A stretch of 6,607 nucleotides of DNA. It comes from Nitrospirota bacterium. Lineage in GTDB: Bacteria > Nitrospirota > Thermodesulfovibrionia > Thermodesulfovibrionales > UBA6898. Positions 1 through 6,607 of this stretch are shown in pieces. Numbering within the stretch: position 1 is the first letter of the stretch; each line of letters begins with the position of its first letter. The notes beneath the pieces are model-generated. The model had not been told where the DNA came from. It worked only from the letters and a program-made list of their open reading frames with translations, and did not search any database. The translations under genes were made by a program, and so were the position numbers. The stretch lies in assembly GCA_021787505.1 (NCBI GenBank), contig JAJYLU010000107.1, positions 1 to 6,607 of the forward strand. Direction: 5' to 3'.

Positions 1-969
1 ACAGACGTTGATGAATTCGCACGAGCCGCACTTGCCCTTGTACTTCTTGAAGTCCCTCAGGTTCTTGAATAGCTCCGACCCCTCCCAAATCTCCTTAAAC
101 GTCTGCTTGCGGATATTGCCTGCGGGCAGCGGGAAATAACTGCAGGGCAGTACGTTGCCGTCGACATCGATCAGGCAGATGAGCTGGCCCGCAATACATC
201 CCTTCGCTCCTCCGGTCGAGAACTTGAGGGTCCGCTTTTTGAATTTCTCGCCCTCCTTCTTCGACTGCTGGAGCACCACGCGGTAATAATGGGGCGCACA
301 GGTTGGCCTCACCAGCATCGTTTCTTCGTCCTTTTCCATCTGATAATGCCAGTCGAGTATCTCTTCGTAATCTTCCTTGGTGATGAGCTCGTTCATGATC
401 TCCTCTCCCCGGCCGGTAGGAACGATCATAAACATATACCAGGCCGTCGCGCCCAAATCTTTCGCGAGACGGTATACCCTCGGTATCTCCTCCTGGTTTC
501 TCTTAGTGAATGAGGAATTGACAATAAATTCTATGCCGTGCTTCTTAAAGAGCTTCGCTGCGTTTATTGTGCCGTTGAAAGCGCCTTTCTGGCTTCTGAA
601 GTCATCGTGTACGCCTTCTTCCGAGCCGTCGAGACTGAGGGAGACGATCCGGATACCTGAAGACTTTATGTTCTCGCAGATAGCATCATCGACCAGTGTC
701 CCGTTCGTTGCGAGGCAAATCCGCAACCCCTTGTCCGTACCGTATCTGGCGATCTCGAAGACATCCTGCCTCACCAGCGGCTCTCCTCCGGAAAGCACGA
801 CGACCGGCGCGGCATAACTTGCGATATCGTCGATTACCCTGAATGCCTCGGACGTCGGAAAGTCAGGATGGCCCTTCGCTTCCATCTCCGAGGACGACCG
901 GCAGTGCACGCAATGCAGGTTGCATCTCCTTGTGATCTCCCAGGCTATCCATTTTGGCGCAAATTCCAT
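1..969 (-). CDS. ahbD: AhbD-like heme b synthase, radical SAM/SPASM protein (3' end missing)
   Basis: Radical SAM enzyme resembling AhbD, which in the siroheme-dependent alternative pathway oxidatively decarboxylates two propionates of Fe-coproporphyrin III to give heme b; expected to be cytosolic and anaerobic. The 323 visible codons are open without a stop. Residues 16-23 read CNLHCVHC, the CxxxCxxC motif for the SAM-binding 4Fe-4S cluster, and GGEP lies at 61-64. [11 protein letters not shown] (C224) and further cysteines at 258, 265, 276, 314, 317 and 323 fit a C-terminal auxiliary-cluster (SPASM/twitch) domain that the window edge cuts. Family members run somewhat longer, so only a short tail should be missing. 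The ATG is preceded by AGGGAGAG (974-981). It lies 52 bp downstream of hflX on the same strand, so co-transcription is likely. The radical SAM/SPASM assignment is secure; AhbD rather than a NirJ or AhbC relative rests on remembered family resemblance such as [11 protein letters not shown] and VPTGRG. Confidence 0.8.
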   Translation of the reverse strand, partial: MEFAPKWIAWEITRRCNLHCVHCRSSSEMEAKGHPDFPTSEAFRVIDDIASYAAPVVVLSGGEPLVRQDVFEIARYGTDKGLRICLATNGTLVDDAICENIKSSGIRIVSLSLDGSEEGVHDDFRSQKGAFNGTINAAKLFKKHGIEFIVNSSFTKRNQEEIPRVYRLAKDLGATAWYMFMIVPTGRGEEIMNELITKEDYEEILDWHYQMEKDEETMLVRPTCAPHYYRVVLQQSKKEGEKFKKRTLKFSTGGAKGCIAGQLICLIDVDGNVLPCSYFPLPAGNIRKQTFKEIWEGSELFKNLRDFKKYKGKCGSCEFINVC

Positions 970-1020
970 CTTTCTCTCCCTAATCTCTCTTATTCACATT
1001 GTACAAAAGACAGCGTCTGT

Positions 1021-1026
1021 ATTATA
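1021..1026 (-). promoter_or_regulatory. Possible -10 element for ahbD, over the hflX stop codon
   Basis: The minus strand carries a perfect TATAAT here, overlapping the TAA stop of hflX and about 52 bp before the ahbD ATG. The best -35 at usable spacing is weak (GTGAAA at 1045-1050, 18 bp spacer). It could give ahbD a secondary promoter, but simple read-through from hflX is equally plausible. Confidence 0.3.
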
Positions 1027-2683
1027 CTCTTGCCCCGACCATTTTTTCACCAAAGATGCCCTCTTCGATCGCGGCAAGCAGAGGACAGAATGTGCCTTTG
1101 TCAAGCGCGGAGACCGCCACCGCGTCAAAGCGGACGGTAAGGTTGTCGATCTCTTCGGAGGAGAGCCGGTCGATTTTGTTGAAGACGAGAAGCCGTGTCT
1201 TGCCGGACAGACCGAGTTCCGAAAGGATGCGTTCCACCGAAGAGATATGCTGCTCGAACCGCGGATTCGATGCATCGACCACATGCAGAAGCAGGTCGGC
1301 ATCTTCAAGCTCTTCAAGAGTGGCCTTGAAAGCGGCCAACAGGTCCCTCGGCAGGTCCCGTATGAAACCCACGGTATCCGTGATCACTACCTCGCGTTCC
1401 CTCGGAAATCTCAGACGCCTGCTCGAGGTGTCGAGCGTGGCGAACAGTTTGTCCTCAACAAAGGTCTCGCTTTTGGTCAGCGCGTTGAGGAGCGTGGACT
1501 TGCCGGCATTCGTATATCCGACGATCGAAACGATCGGAATATTCGTTGCCACCCTGCGCGACTTTCTCTGCTGCCGCGCCTTGCTCAGCACCTTAAGCTC
1601 CCTTTCGAGTAGTCCTATGCGGTCCCTAACCCTCCGTCTGTCGATCTCAAGCTTCATCTCGCCGGGCCCCCTGCCGCCGATCCCCCCCATCAGCCGCGAC
1701 ATAGCCGTCCCTTTCCCTGTAAGCCTGGGCAGACGGTACTTAAGCTGGGCGAGTTCCACCTGGACCTTCCCGTCCCGGCTGTGTGCGCGCCTCGCAAAGA
1801 TGTCGAGTATCAGCTGAGAGCGGTCGATCACCTTCAATTCGGTGATCTCGCTGATCGATTTAATCTGGGATGGGCCCAGGTCCTGGTCGAAGACAAGCAG
1901 GGTGGCGCCCCTGTTCATCGCCGTGATAACAAGTTCCTTCAACTTCCCCTCCCCCATGAGATATTTGGGGTTTATCTCTTTTGGTCGCTGAATCACCGCA
2001 TCGAGGACGATGACGTCGCTCGACTCGGCCAGCTCCCTCAGCTCCTCAACAGAATCCTCCTGCTCGAATTTCGGTTTTGCAGACACGCTGATAAGAATCG
2101 CCTGCTCCCCGCCGGAGACTTTTCCCCCGCGGTGCCGCCGGCCGGACACCGCAGACCCCCTTGCCCGTTCGAGTTCTTCGTCAAGCGCCGAGATAAAAGG
2201 CCCAAAGTCGAACCGGTGCCGATAAAAATCTTCCCGTGACAAAATTTCGTACTGCTTTCTCTCCCCGTGCGGCAGGAGATGGGCGATAAATATATCGGCA
2301 GGTTGGCCGTCCCTCACCCCCACGGCAGCCATGACATCGAACCTCAGGAGCGCCAGATCGGTGAGGTCGTCCTGGTTCAGCGGTTCATTCCTCAGGTGAG
2401 TATGGATAAATCTGAGTCCACGAAGTGCCCTTCTTCCGATGGGATACCCGTCAAGCGGTGGGATGAAAATACCCTTCGCGTCGCCGACGATCACGTGAGT
2501 GACCGTTCCCTTCCGCGATATAATTACCCCTATCTGACGGCTTATTTCGTCCGAAAGCTGCGCGAGATATTTCCCGAGTTCGACACTGATCAGCTCGTCG
2601 TGAAGCCGCCTTCTGTAAATCCTCTCGAGCGCGTGGATCTGACTCCCCTTCAGCCCCGTCAGTTTTCCGTAAAGTGCCGGTAT
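1022..2683 (-). CDS. hflX: GTPase HflX, ribosome-splitting factor, long form with non-canonical ATA start
   Basis: HflX binds 50S/70S ribosomes and splits stalled ribosomes, notably in heat stress. From the proposed ATA the product is 553 residues, against about 426 in E. coli; the difference is an N-terminal extension (about 1-190). The HflX N-domain glycine-rich motif GGIGGRGPGE lies at 333-342, followed by a basic helical linker. The G domain has G1 GYTNAGKST (389-397), G3 DTVGF (436-440), G4 NKID (502-505) and G5 SAL (525-527). As in the family, the position after DTVG is hydrophobic rather than the catalytic glutamine of Ras. The first conventional start in frame is a GTG at 2492-2494, but residues encoded upstream of it (YGKLTGLKGSQ, IYRRRL, ISRQIG) look like the conserved start of long HflX proteins, so that GTG is internal. 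The frame closes at a TAA (2708-2710). Between that stop and YGKLTG there is no ATG, GTG or TTG. The family call is very secure; the exact start is not. Confidence 0.95.
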   Translation of the reverse strand: MPALYGKLTGLKGSQIHALERIYRRRLHDELISVELGKYLAQLSDEISRQIGVIISRKGTVTHVIVGDAKGIFIPPLDGYPIGRRALRGLRFIHTHLRNEPLNQDDLTDLALLRFDVMAAVGVRDGQPADIFIAHLLPHGERKQYEILSREDFYRHRFDFGPFISALDEELERARGSAVSGRRHRGGKVSGGEQAILISVSAKPKFEQEDSVEELRELAESSDVIVLDAVIQRPKEINPKYLMGEGKLKELVITAMNRGATLLVFDQDLGPSQIKSISEITELKVIDRSQLILDIFARRAHSRDGKVQVELAQLKYRLPRLTGKGTAMSRLMGGIGGRGPGEMKLEIDRRRVRDRIGLLERELKVLSKARQQRKSRRVATNIPIVSIVGYTNAGKSTLLNALTKSETFVEDKLFATLDTSSRRLRFPREREVVITDTVGFIRDLPRDLLAAFKATLEELEDADLLLHVVDASNPRFEQHISSVERILSELGLSGKTRLLVFNKIDRLSSEEIDNLTVRFDAVAVSALDKGTFCPLLAAIEEGIFGEKMVGARV

Positions 2684-2696
2684 TCCCTTTTCCTCC
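2681..2696 (-). promoter_or_regulatory. Shine-Dalgarno GGAGG with ATA start codon of hflX
   Basis: On the minus strand GGAGG occupies 2692-2696, followed after 8 nt by ATA at 2681-2683, in frame with hflX and four codons before YGKLTG. Spacing and strength are those expected for a real initiation site, whereas no strong site precedes the in-frame GTG at 2492-2494 at good distance. This places initiation at or very near the ATA. The alternatives are an ATG-to-ATA change by mutation or sequencing error, or an indel in the T7 run (minus strand) at 2698-2704. Confidence 0.6.
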
Positions 2697-2732
2697 GAAA
2701 AAAAGTATTAAAGATTATGTTTCCCTTGTAGT

Positions 2733-2741
2733 ATTTTAGCA
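2733..2741 (-). promoter_or_regulatory. Extended -10 promoter candidate for hflX
   Basis: The minus strand reads TGCTAAAAT, an extended -10 (TGn plus TAAAAT, one mismatch to consensus). No good -35 is visible at 16-18 bp (TTTATT or CTTTAT), which extended -10 promoters tolerate. Transcription would start near 2726, giving a leader of roughly 43 nt before the ATA start. I see no equally convincing promoter for the divergent macro-domain gene in the same gap. Confidence 0.45.
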
Positions 2742-2775
2742 TAGATAGCGAGACAATAAAGGCACGGGAGGAACC

Positions 2776-3321
2776 ATGAAAGTCATTTCTGAACATGCGG
2801 CGGGGAGGAAGACAATCCGCCTCGTCCAGGGAGACATCACCGAAAGGGACGTTGATGCTATCGTAAACGCGGCAAACTCCTACCTTCGGCACGGGGGCGG
2901 CGTCGCCGGTGCGATCGTGAGGAAGGGCGGACGCAGTATCCAGGAAGAAAGCGACAGGATAGGCTTTACCCCCGTCGGGACAGCGGTGATAACGGGAGCG
3001 GGGAATTTGCCTTCCCGGTTCGTCATTCACACGGTGGGGCCCAGGATGGGCGAAGGGGACGAGGACAATAAACTAAAAAGTGCGGTCGCAAACAGCCTCA
3101 GACTTGCATCCCAAAAAAAACTTAAGAGCATCTCGCTTCCCGCGATCAGCTCCGGCATATTCGGCTTTCCGAAGGACAGGTGCGCGCAGGTTCTTGTCCG
3201 TGAGGCAGAATCATTTCTTAAAAAAAACAAAGATGCCAGTCTCGATCTTATCGAATTCTGCATCTACGACGATCTGACGCTGGGATATTTCAGGAAAGAA
3301 TTCGAAAGCCTCCAGGAATAG
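2776..3321 (+). CDS. Macro-domain protein (ADP-ribose binding or O-acetyl-ADP-ribose deacetylase type)
   Basis: A 181-residue, stand-alone macro domain. Family members bind ADP-ribose and many hydrolyse O-acetyl-ADP-ribose or remove ADP-ribose from proteins. Visible hallmarks are QGDIT (18-22) with the adenine-contacting aspartate D20, IVNAANSYLRHGGGVAGAI (29-47) with the conserved asparagines N31 and N34 and the glycine-rich loop, GAGNLP with VIHTVGP (74-89), and the second phosphate loop LPAISSGIFGFP (121-132). The whole protein is one domain; no signal peptide or membrane segment is seen. GGGAGG at 2766-2771 sits 4 nt before the ATG. The gene is divergent from hflX and ends 12 bp from the convergent vorB-like gene, so it is probably monocistronic. 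Two A8 runs lie within it (3113-3120 and 3220-3227). The substrate cannot be told from sequence alone; the fold assignment is firm. Confidence 0.93.
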   Translation: MKVISEHAAGRKTIRLVQGDITERDVDAIVNAANSYLRHGGGVAGAIVRKGGRSIQEESDRIGFTPVGTAVITGAGNLPSRFVIHTVGPRMGEGDEDNKLKSAVANSLRLASQKKLKSISLPAISSGIFGFPKDRCAQVLVREAESFLKKNKDASLDLIEFCIYDDLTLGYFRKEFESLQE

Positions 3322-3333
3322 ATAGACGATGGG

Positions 3334-4398
3334 TCACTTCCTCCGCCCGTATTCAGCCTTTATCTTATCGTATAATTCTTCCGGGGTAAAAACCACTCCT
3401 CCGGGCCTGCCGTAAAAAACCACATTGGCAGCGCCGTTGACCGCAAGCCTTACGTCTTCGATCATCTGCCCTGCGTTCATCTCCACCACCATGAATTTCT
3501 TTCCCTTTCGGGCCATCTCCGCTATCCTCTTTTCAGGAAAAGGAAATAGCGTCACCGGCCTGAAGAGCCCGACTTTTTTCCCCTCTTTCCGAAGCTCCTG
3601 CACGGCCGACAGTGCGATCCGAGCGGCAATCCCAAAGGCGACCACCAGGAGGGCCGCGTCCTCAGTATCATGCTCGTCGAACATCACTTCTTTCTTCCTT
3701 ATCAGGTCGTACTTTCTGCAGAGCTCGTAGTTTTTCTGCTCCAGTTCCCCCTGTCCCATACAGAGGGAACGAACGACCCTCGGCCTGCGGCCTTTGCAGC
3801 CGTTCAATATCCAGTCTTTCTTCGGCAGACGCGGACGCACATACTTTGTCGGGTGAAACGGCTCCATCATCTGACCAACTACGCCGTCCCCGAGGATCAC
3901 CACCGGCGTGCGGTACTCATCGGCCTTGTCAAAGGCCCGCATCGTGAGGTCCCACATTTCCTGCACGTTGAAGGGAGAGTACACGAGGCACCGGTAGTCC
4001 CCGTGGCCCCCTCCCTTTACTGCCTGAAAATAGTCTCCCTGACTTGCGGTAATATTCCCGAGCCCGGGTCCGCCCCTTTGAATATTGACGATGACCGCAG
4101 GAAGCTCGGCGCCGGCGAGAAAAGAGATCGCCTCCTGCATGAGACTGATCCCGGGACTGCTCGACGACGTCATCGCCCTGACACCGGCAGCCGAGGCGCC
4201 GTATACCATATTAATTGAAGCGATCTCGCTTTCCGCCTGGATAAAGACGCCTTCGACCTCGGGCATTCTTCTCGCCATATATTCCGGTATCTCATTCTGC
4301 GGGGTGATCGGATATCCCGCGTAGAAGCGGCAGCCGGCCTGCACAGCCGCCTCGGCGATCGCCTCGTTGCCTTTTCTGAAAGATAGTTTCTTCCTCAT
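3334..4398 (-). CDS. vorB: 2-oxoacid:ferredoxin oxidoreductase alpha subunit, VorB/KorA type
   Basis: 354 residues matching the short alpha subunit of multi-subunit 2-oxoacid:ferredoxin oxidoreductases, which oxidatively decarboxylate 2-oxoacids (branched-chain for VOR, 2-oxoglutarate for KOR) to acyl-CoA with reduction of ferredoxin. The N-terminal pyrimidine-binding domain has KGNEAIAEAAVQAGCRFYAG then GYPITPQNE (28-36), QAESEIASI (54-62), the conserved TSSSSPGISLM stretch (77-87) and RGGPGLG (108-114). The C-terminal domain has FRPVTLFPFP (279-288) and VEMNAGQM (305-312). No gamma-domain fusion or ferredoxin cysteine clusters are present, so beta (TPP-binding), gamma and usually ferredoxin subunits are needed. 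None is next to it: the macro gene converges 12 bp downstream and glyQ diverges upstream. The ATG follows a purine-rich AGGGTGAGGG. The length and sequence style favour VorB; KorA or another short alpha subunit remains possible. Confidence 0.88.
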   Translation of the reverse strand: MRKKLSFRKGNEAIAEAAVQAGCRFYAGYPITPQNEIPEYMARRMPEVEGVFIQAESEIASINMVYGASAAGVRAMTSSSSPGISLMQEAISFLAGAELPAVIVNIQRGGPGLGNITASQGDYFQAVKGGGHGDYRCLVYSPFNVQEMWDLTMRAFDKADEYRTPVVILGDGVVGQMMEPFHPTKYVRPRLPKKDWILNGCKGRRPRVVRSLCMGQGELEQKNYELCRKYDLIRKKEVMFDEHDTEDAALLVVAFGIAARIALSAVQELRKEGKKVGLFRPVTLFPFPEKRIAEMARKGKKFMVVEMNAGQMIEDVRLAVNGAANVVFYGRPGGVVFTPEELYDKIKAEYGRRK

Positions 4399-4453
4399 CC
4401 CTCACCCTTTTGTAATTCCTTGCCGCTTGATCGCACGTCAGGAAATCCGCTTC

Positions 4454-4462
4454 ATTATAGCA
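4454..4462 (-). promoter_or_regulatory. Extended -10 promoter candidate for the vorB-like gene
   Basis: The minus strand reads TGCTATAAT: a perfect TATAAT with the TGn extension. The -35 is poor (TTATTC at 18 bp). Transcription would begin near 4447, about 49 nt before the ATG. This is the strongest promoter-like hexamer in the 156-bp gap between the divergent vorB-like gene and glyQ. Confidence 0.55.
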
Positions 4463-4503
4463 TATCGTTCCTTCACGGAATAAGTCTCATGCGCCCGTTT
4501 CGA

Positions 4504-4531
4504 TTGACAAACATCAGACTCTTTATTTAAC
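4504..4531 (+). promoter_or_regulatory. Sigma70-type promoter candidate for glyQS
   Basis: A perfect TTGACA (4504-4509) is followed after 16 bp by TTTAAC (4526-4531, four of six matches to TATAAT). The predicted start near 4538 leaves a leader of about 17 nt containing the GAGGAG ribosome binding site (4544-4549), 5 nt before the glyQ ATG. That leader is too short for a T-box or other riboswitch, unlike glyQS leaders of Firmicutes. Confidence 0.5.
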
Positions 4532-4554
4532 ATTTTGTTTCACGAGGAGACCGA

Positions 4555-5430
4555 ATGTTTTTTCAGGATCTTATACTGACGCTTCAGAGCTTCTGGTCTA
4601 AAAAAGGCTGCGTCCTGCTTCAGCCTTACGATATTGAGGTCGGGGCCGGAACGTTCCACACGGCAACTTTCTTCCGGGTCATCGGCCCGGAGCCATGGAA
4701 GACCGCCTACGTCCAGCCGTCGAGGAGACCGACGGACGGCAGGTACGGGGAGAACCCCAACAGGCTCCAGCAGTATTACCAATACCAGGTCATTATTAAA
4801 CCGTCGCCAGCCGACAGCCAGGAAGTCTATCTCGAAAGCCTCTCCGAGCTTGGCATCGACCCTACGAAGCACGACATCAGGTTCGTCGAAGACGACTGGG
4901 AGTCTCCGACCCTCGGCGCATGGGGGCTCGGCTGGGAGGTCTGGCTCGACGGCATGGAGGTGACCCAATTTACGTATTTCCAGCAGGTGGGAGGAATAGA
5001 CCTTACACCGGTTTCGCTCGAAATCACCTACGGGCTCGAGCGGATAGCGATGTACCTGCAGGGCGTGGACAACGTGTACCAGCTGAAATGGAACAAAGAC
5101 CTTTTCTACGGAGACGTCCACCATATGGGTGAGGTCGAGGGCTCAAAGTATAACTTCGACCACTCCAACGCCGAACTGCTTGCACGGCACTTCGACGATT
5201 GCGAGAAAGAGTCCGTCAGGATGAATTCGATCGGTCTCGCGATCCCCTCTTACGAATTCTGTCTCAAGTGTTCGCACCTGTTCAACCTGCTCGACGCGAG
5301 GGGCGCCATATCGGTGACCGAAAGGACAAAGTACATAGCCAGGGTCAGAAACCTCGCAAAGCTCTGCGCCGAGGCATTTTACCGGCAGCGGGAGGAGATG
5401 GGATTTCCGCTCCTGAAGGGGCAGAAATGA
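4555..5430 (+). CDS. glyQ: Glycine--tRNA ligase alpha subunit
   Basis: 291 residues, the usual length of the alpha chain of the bacterial alpha2beta2 glycyl-tRNA synthetase. This class II catalytic subunit activates glycine with ATP and, with the beta chain, charges tRNA-Gly. The signature [17 protein letters not shown] (19-35) is followed by [17 protein letters not shown] (40-56) and the motif 2 region [15 protein letters not shown] (58-72), then the conserved [18 protein letters not shown] (127-144). Motif 3 is [11 protein letters not shown] (160-170). Near the C-terminus [18 protein letters not shown] is the family's typical closing segment. A strong ribosome binding site, GAGGAG, lies 5 nt upstream of the ATG. 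Its TGA overlaps the glyS ATG (ATGA), implying translational coupling so that both subunits are made together. Nothing looks damaged. Confidence 0.98.
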   Translation: MFFQDLILTLQSFWSKKGCVLLQPYDIEVGAGTFHTATFFRVIGPEPWKTAYVQPSRRPTDGRYGENPNRLQQYYQYQVIIKPSPADSQEVYLESLSELGIDPTKHDIRFVEDDWESPTLGAWGLGWEVWLDGMEVTQFTYFQQVGGIDLTPVSLEITYGLERIAMYLQGVDNVYQLKWNKDLFYGDVHHMGEVEGSKYNFDHSNAELLARHFDDCEKESVRMNSIGLAIPSYEFCLKCSHLFNLLDARGAISVTERTKYIARVRNLAKLCAEAFYRQREEMGFPLLKGQK

Positions 5431-6607
5431 GCACCGTGAACCCGGAAACAGTGAACGAGGAAACACCGCAGGAGCATCCGCTCCTTCTCGAAATAGGGAC
5501 CGAGGAGATACCGGCCAGATTTCTGCCTCCGGCGATTGCCGACCTGAAAAATATCGCTGCAGCCGTATTCGCGGAGCACCGCATCTCCTATAGTGAGATA
5601 AGGTCGTACGCCACGCCGCGGAGGCTTGTCCTCATTTTGAAGGGAGTTGCCGCGGTGCAAAACGATGCGGTCAGGGAGGTCTTCGGTCCTTCGAAAAAAG
5701 TTGCCTTCGACGAACAGGGCAATCCGACAAAGGCAGCGACGGGCTTTGCCGCCTCGCTTGGTTTACCGGTGTCGGAATTGGTAATCAAGACAAAAGGAAA
5801 AGGCGAATATGTGGCAGCGGTCATCTCCGAGAGCGGCATGGAGACCAGGGCGGCATTGCCAGCGATATTCAGGAAGATCATCCTCTCTCTGCGTTTCCCC
5901 AAATCGATGAGATGGGGAAGCGGCAGCATGCTCTTTGTCCGTCCGATACACTGGCTCGTAACCCTCTACGGTAAGGACACGATAAGCGTGGAGATAGACG
6001 GTATCAAGGGCGGCAATATGACGCGAGGACACAGGTTCCTCTCTCCCGCCGCGTTTCAGATAAGAGAGGTCAACACTTACATAAACGTGCTCGAAAAGAA
6101 CTTTGTCATTCTCGACCAGGAGAAGAGGGAAAAGGCGATACGCTCGGGCATCGACGATCTTGCGGCCCGGTCGGGCGGCCGGCCCGTGGCCGACGACGGA
6201 CTTCTCGAAACGGTGAATTTTCTCGTCGAATATCCTGTGCCGGTCTTGTGCAGTTTTGACCGGAGATACCTTAAGCTCCCGAAGGAGTTGCTCATCACTG
6301 TGATGAAGGACCACCAGAAATACTTCGGCATCCAGGATGACGAGGGAAGCCTGCTGAACAGTTTCATCGTGATCAGCAACACCCGGGCGGAAAACGGAGA
6401 GACCGTCAGGACGGGCGCCGAACGGGTGATTAAGGCCCGCTTCGACGACGCAAAATTCTATTTTCACGAAGATAAGAAAACGTCGCTCGGCGACAGGGTC
6501 GCGCACCTGAAGAATGTCACTTTTCACGACAAACTGGGAAGTCTTTTTGACAAGACGGAAAGAACCGTTACGATCGCGTCCTTCCTCGCGGACAAACTGG
6601 ATCCCGC
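5427..6607 (+). CDS. glyS: Glycine--tRNA ligase beta subunit (3' end missing)
   Basis: The tRNA-binding beta chain of glycyl-tRNA synthetase, partner of the glyQ product. The 393 complete codons visible are a little over half of the usual length of about 690 residues, and the frame is open to the window edge. Family hallmarks are [14 protein letters not shown] (19-32), TPRRL (63-67), FGPSK (86-90), [10 protein letters not shown] (157-166), RPIHWLV (172-178), GHRFL (201-205) and KDHQKYF (294-300). The C-terminal half, with the anticodon-binding region, lies outside. The ATG at 5427 overlaps the glyQ stop by 4 bp and has AAGGGG (5416-5420 region) just upstream, so this start is well supported. 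The 18 residues before LLLEIGTEE form a polar, low-complexity tail that is longer than usual and includes an imperfect 5-residue repeat ([10 protein letters not shown]). Confidence 0.97.
   Translation, partial: MSTVNPETVNEETPQEHPLLLEIGTEEIPARFLPPAIADLKNIAAAVFAEHRISYSEIRSYATPRRLVLILKGVAAVQNDAVREVFGPSKKVAFDEQGNPTKAATGFAASLGLPVSELVIKTKGKGEYVAAVISESGMETRAALPAIFRKIILSLRFPKSMRWGSGSMLFVRPIHWLVTLYGKDTISVEIDGIKGGNMTRGHRFLSPAAFQIREVNTYINVLEKNFVILDQEKREKAIRSGIDDLAARSGGRPVADDGLLETVNFLVEYPVPVLCSFDRRYLKLPKELLITVMKDHQKYFGIQDDEGSLLNSFIVISNTRAENGETVRTGAERVIKARFDDAKFYFHEDKKTSLGDRVAHLKNVTFHDKLGSLFDKTERTVTIASFLADKLDP
5436..5465 (+). repeat. Imperfect 15-bp tandem repeat at the start of glyS
   Basis: Two adjacent 15-bp units, 5436-5450 (GTGAACCCGGAAACA) and 5451-5465 (GTGAACGAGGAAACA), agree at 13 of 15 positions and are in frame, giving VNPET then VNEET. 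It looks like a small in-frame duplication that lengthened the N-terminal tail of GlyS ahead of its conserved core. Confidence 0.7.

Noticed and set aside
999..1019. Short inverted repeats between hflX and ahbD (ACAG-ACG-CTGT on the minus strand followed by TTTT, and TTGTACAA)
   Set aside because: The stem is only 4 bp and the T run is short, so it is not a credible terminator; the 8-bp palindrome alone does not identify an operator.
920..1817. Overlapping plus-strand open frames of 230 and 272 codons
   Set aside because: They are opposite hflX, including the GTPase motifs; the composition is arginine- and serine-rich in the way of reverse-frame translations.
2659..3030. 123-codon minus-strand open frame spanning the hflX-macro gap
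   Set aside because: Mostly antisense to the macro gene and partly out of frame with hflX; no ribosome binding site or domain. Its only relevance is the possible frameshift into hflX, listed as a finding.
3670..4218. 182-codon plus-strand open frame
   Set aside because: Antisense shadow of the vorB-like gene with no supporting motif.
4412..4476. Short inverted matches (ATTCCT with AGGAAAT; TTCC-n5-GGAA) in the divergent promoter region
   Set aside because: Arms of 4-6 bp in an AT-richer spacer are expected by chance; no known operator is matched.
4540..5124. 194-codon open frame on the minus strand opposite glyQ
   Set aside because: It lies wholly opposite the unmistakable glyQ coding sequence, has no recognisable domain, and is the type of long antisense frame expected in GC-rich genes.
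5763..6527. 254-codon open frame on the minus strand opposite glyS
   Set aside because: It is antisense to conserved glyS motifs and shows no domain of its own.

Overview
The window looks like a chromosomal segment of an anaerobic, moderately GC-rich bacterium. My best guess is a Nitrospirota (Thermodesulfovibrio-like) or sulfate-reducer-type deltaproteobacterial lineage. This rests on an AhbD-type heme b synthase (the siroheme-dependent alternative heme pathway), a short-type ferredoxin-dependent 2-oxoacid oxidoreductase alpha subunit (VorB-like), two-subunit glycyl-tRNA synthetase, and an HflX with a long N-terminal extension. The assignment is inferred from gene content only; no rRNA is present.

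Layout: (1) 1-969, minus strand: ahbD, with its 3' end cut off by the window edge. (2) 1022-2683, minus strand: hflX, 52 bp upstream of ahbD and probably co-transcribed with it. The coding frame clearly continues about 63 codons upstream of the first conventional start and offers no ATG, GTG or TTG there. An ATA codon with a perfect GGAGG site 8 nt upstream is the best start candidate. (3) 2776-3321, plus strand: a stand-alone macro-domain protein, divergent from hflX. (4) 3334-4398, minus strand: a VorB/KorA-type alpha subunit, convergent with the macro gene across only 12 bp and without its usual partner subunits alongside. (5) 4399-4554: an intergenic region with two divergent promoter candidates. 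(6) 4555-6607, plus strand: glyQ and glyS, overlapping by ATGA, with glyS running off the window.

The genes form three or four unrelated transcription units (heme synthesis plus ribosome rescue, ADP-ribose metabolism, 2-oxoacid oxidation, glycine tRNA charging). I see no defence, mobile, CRISPR or phage element and no RNA gene. Coding density is high, and no gap between genes exceeds 156 bp. The most unusual point is the start of hflX. The orphan VorB-like gene and a small tandem repeat at the start of glyS come next.
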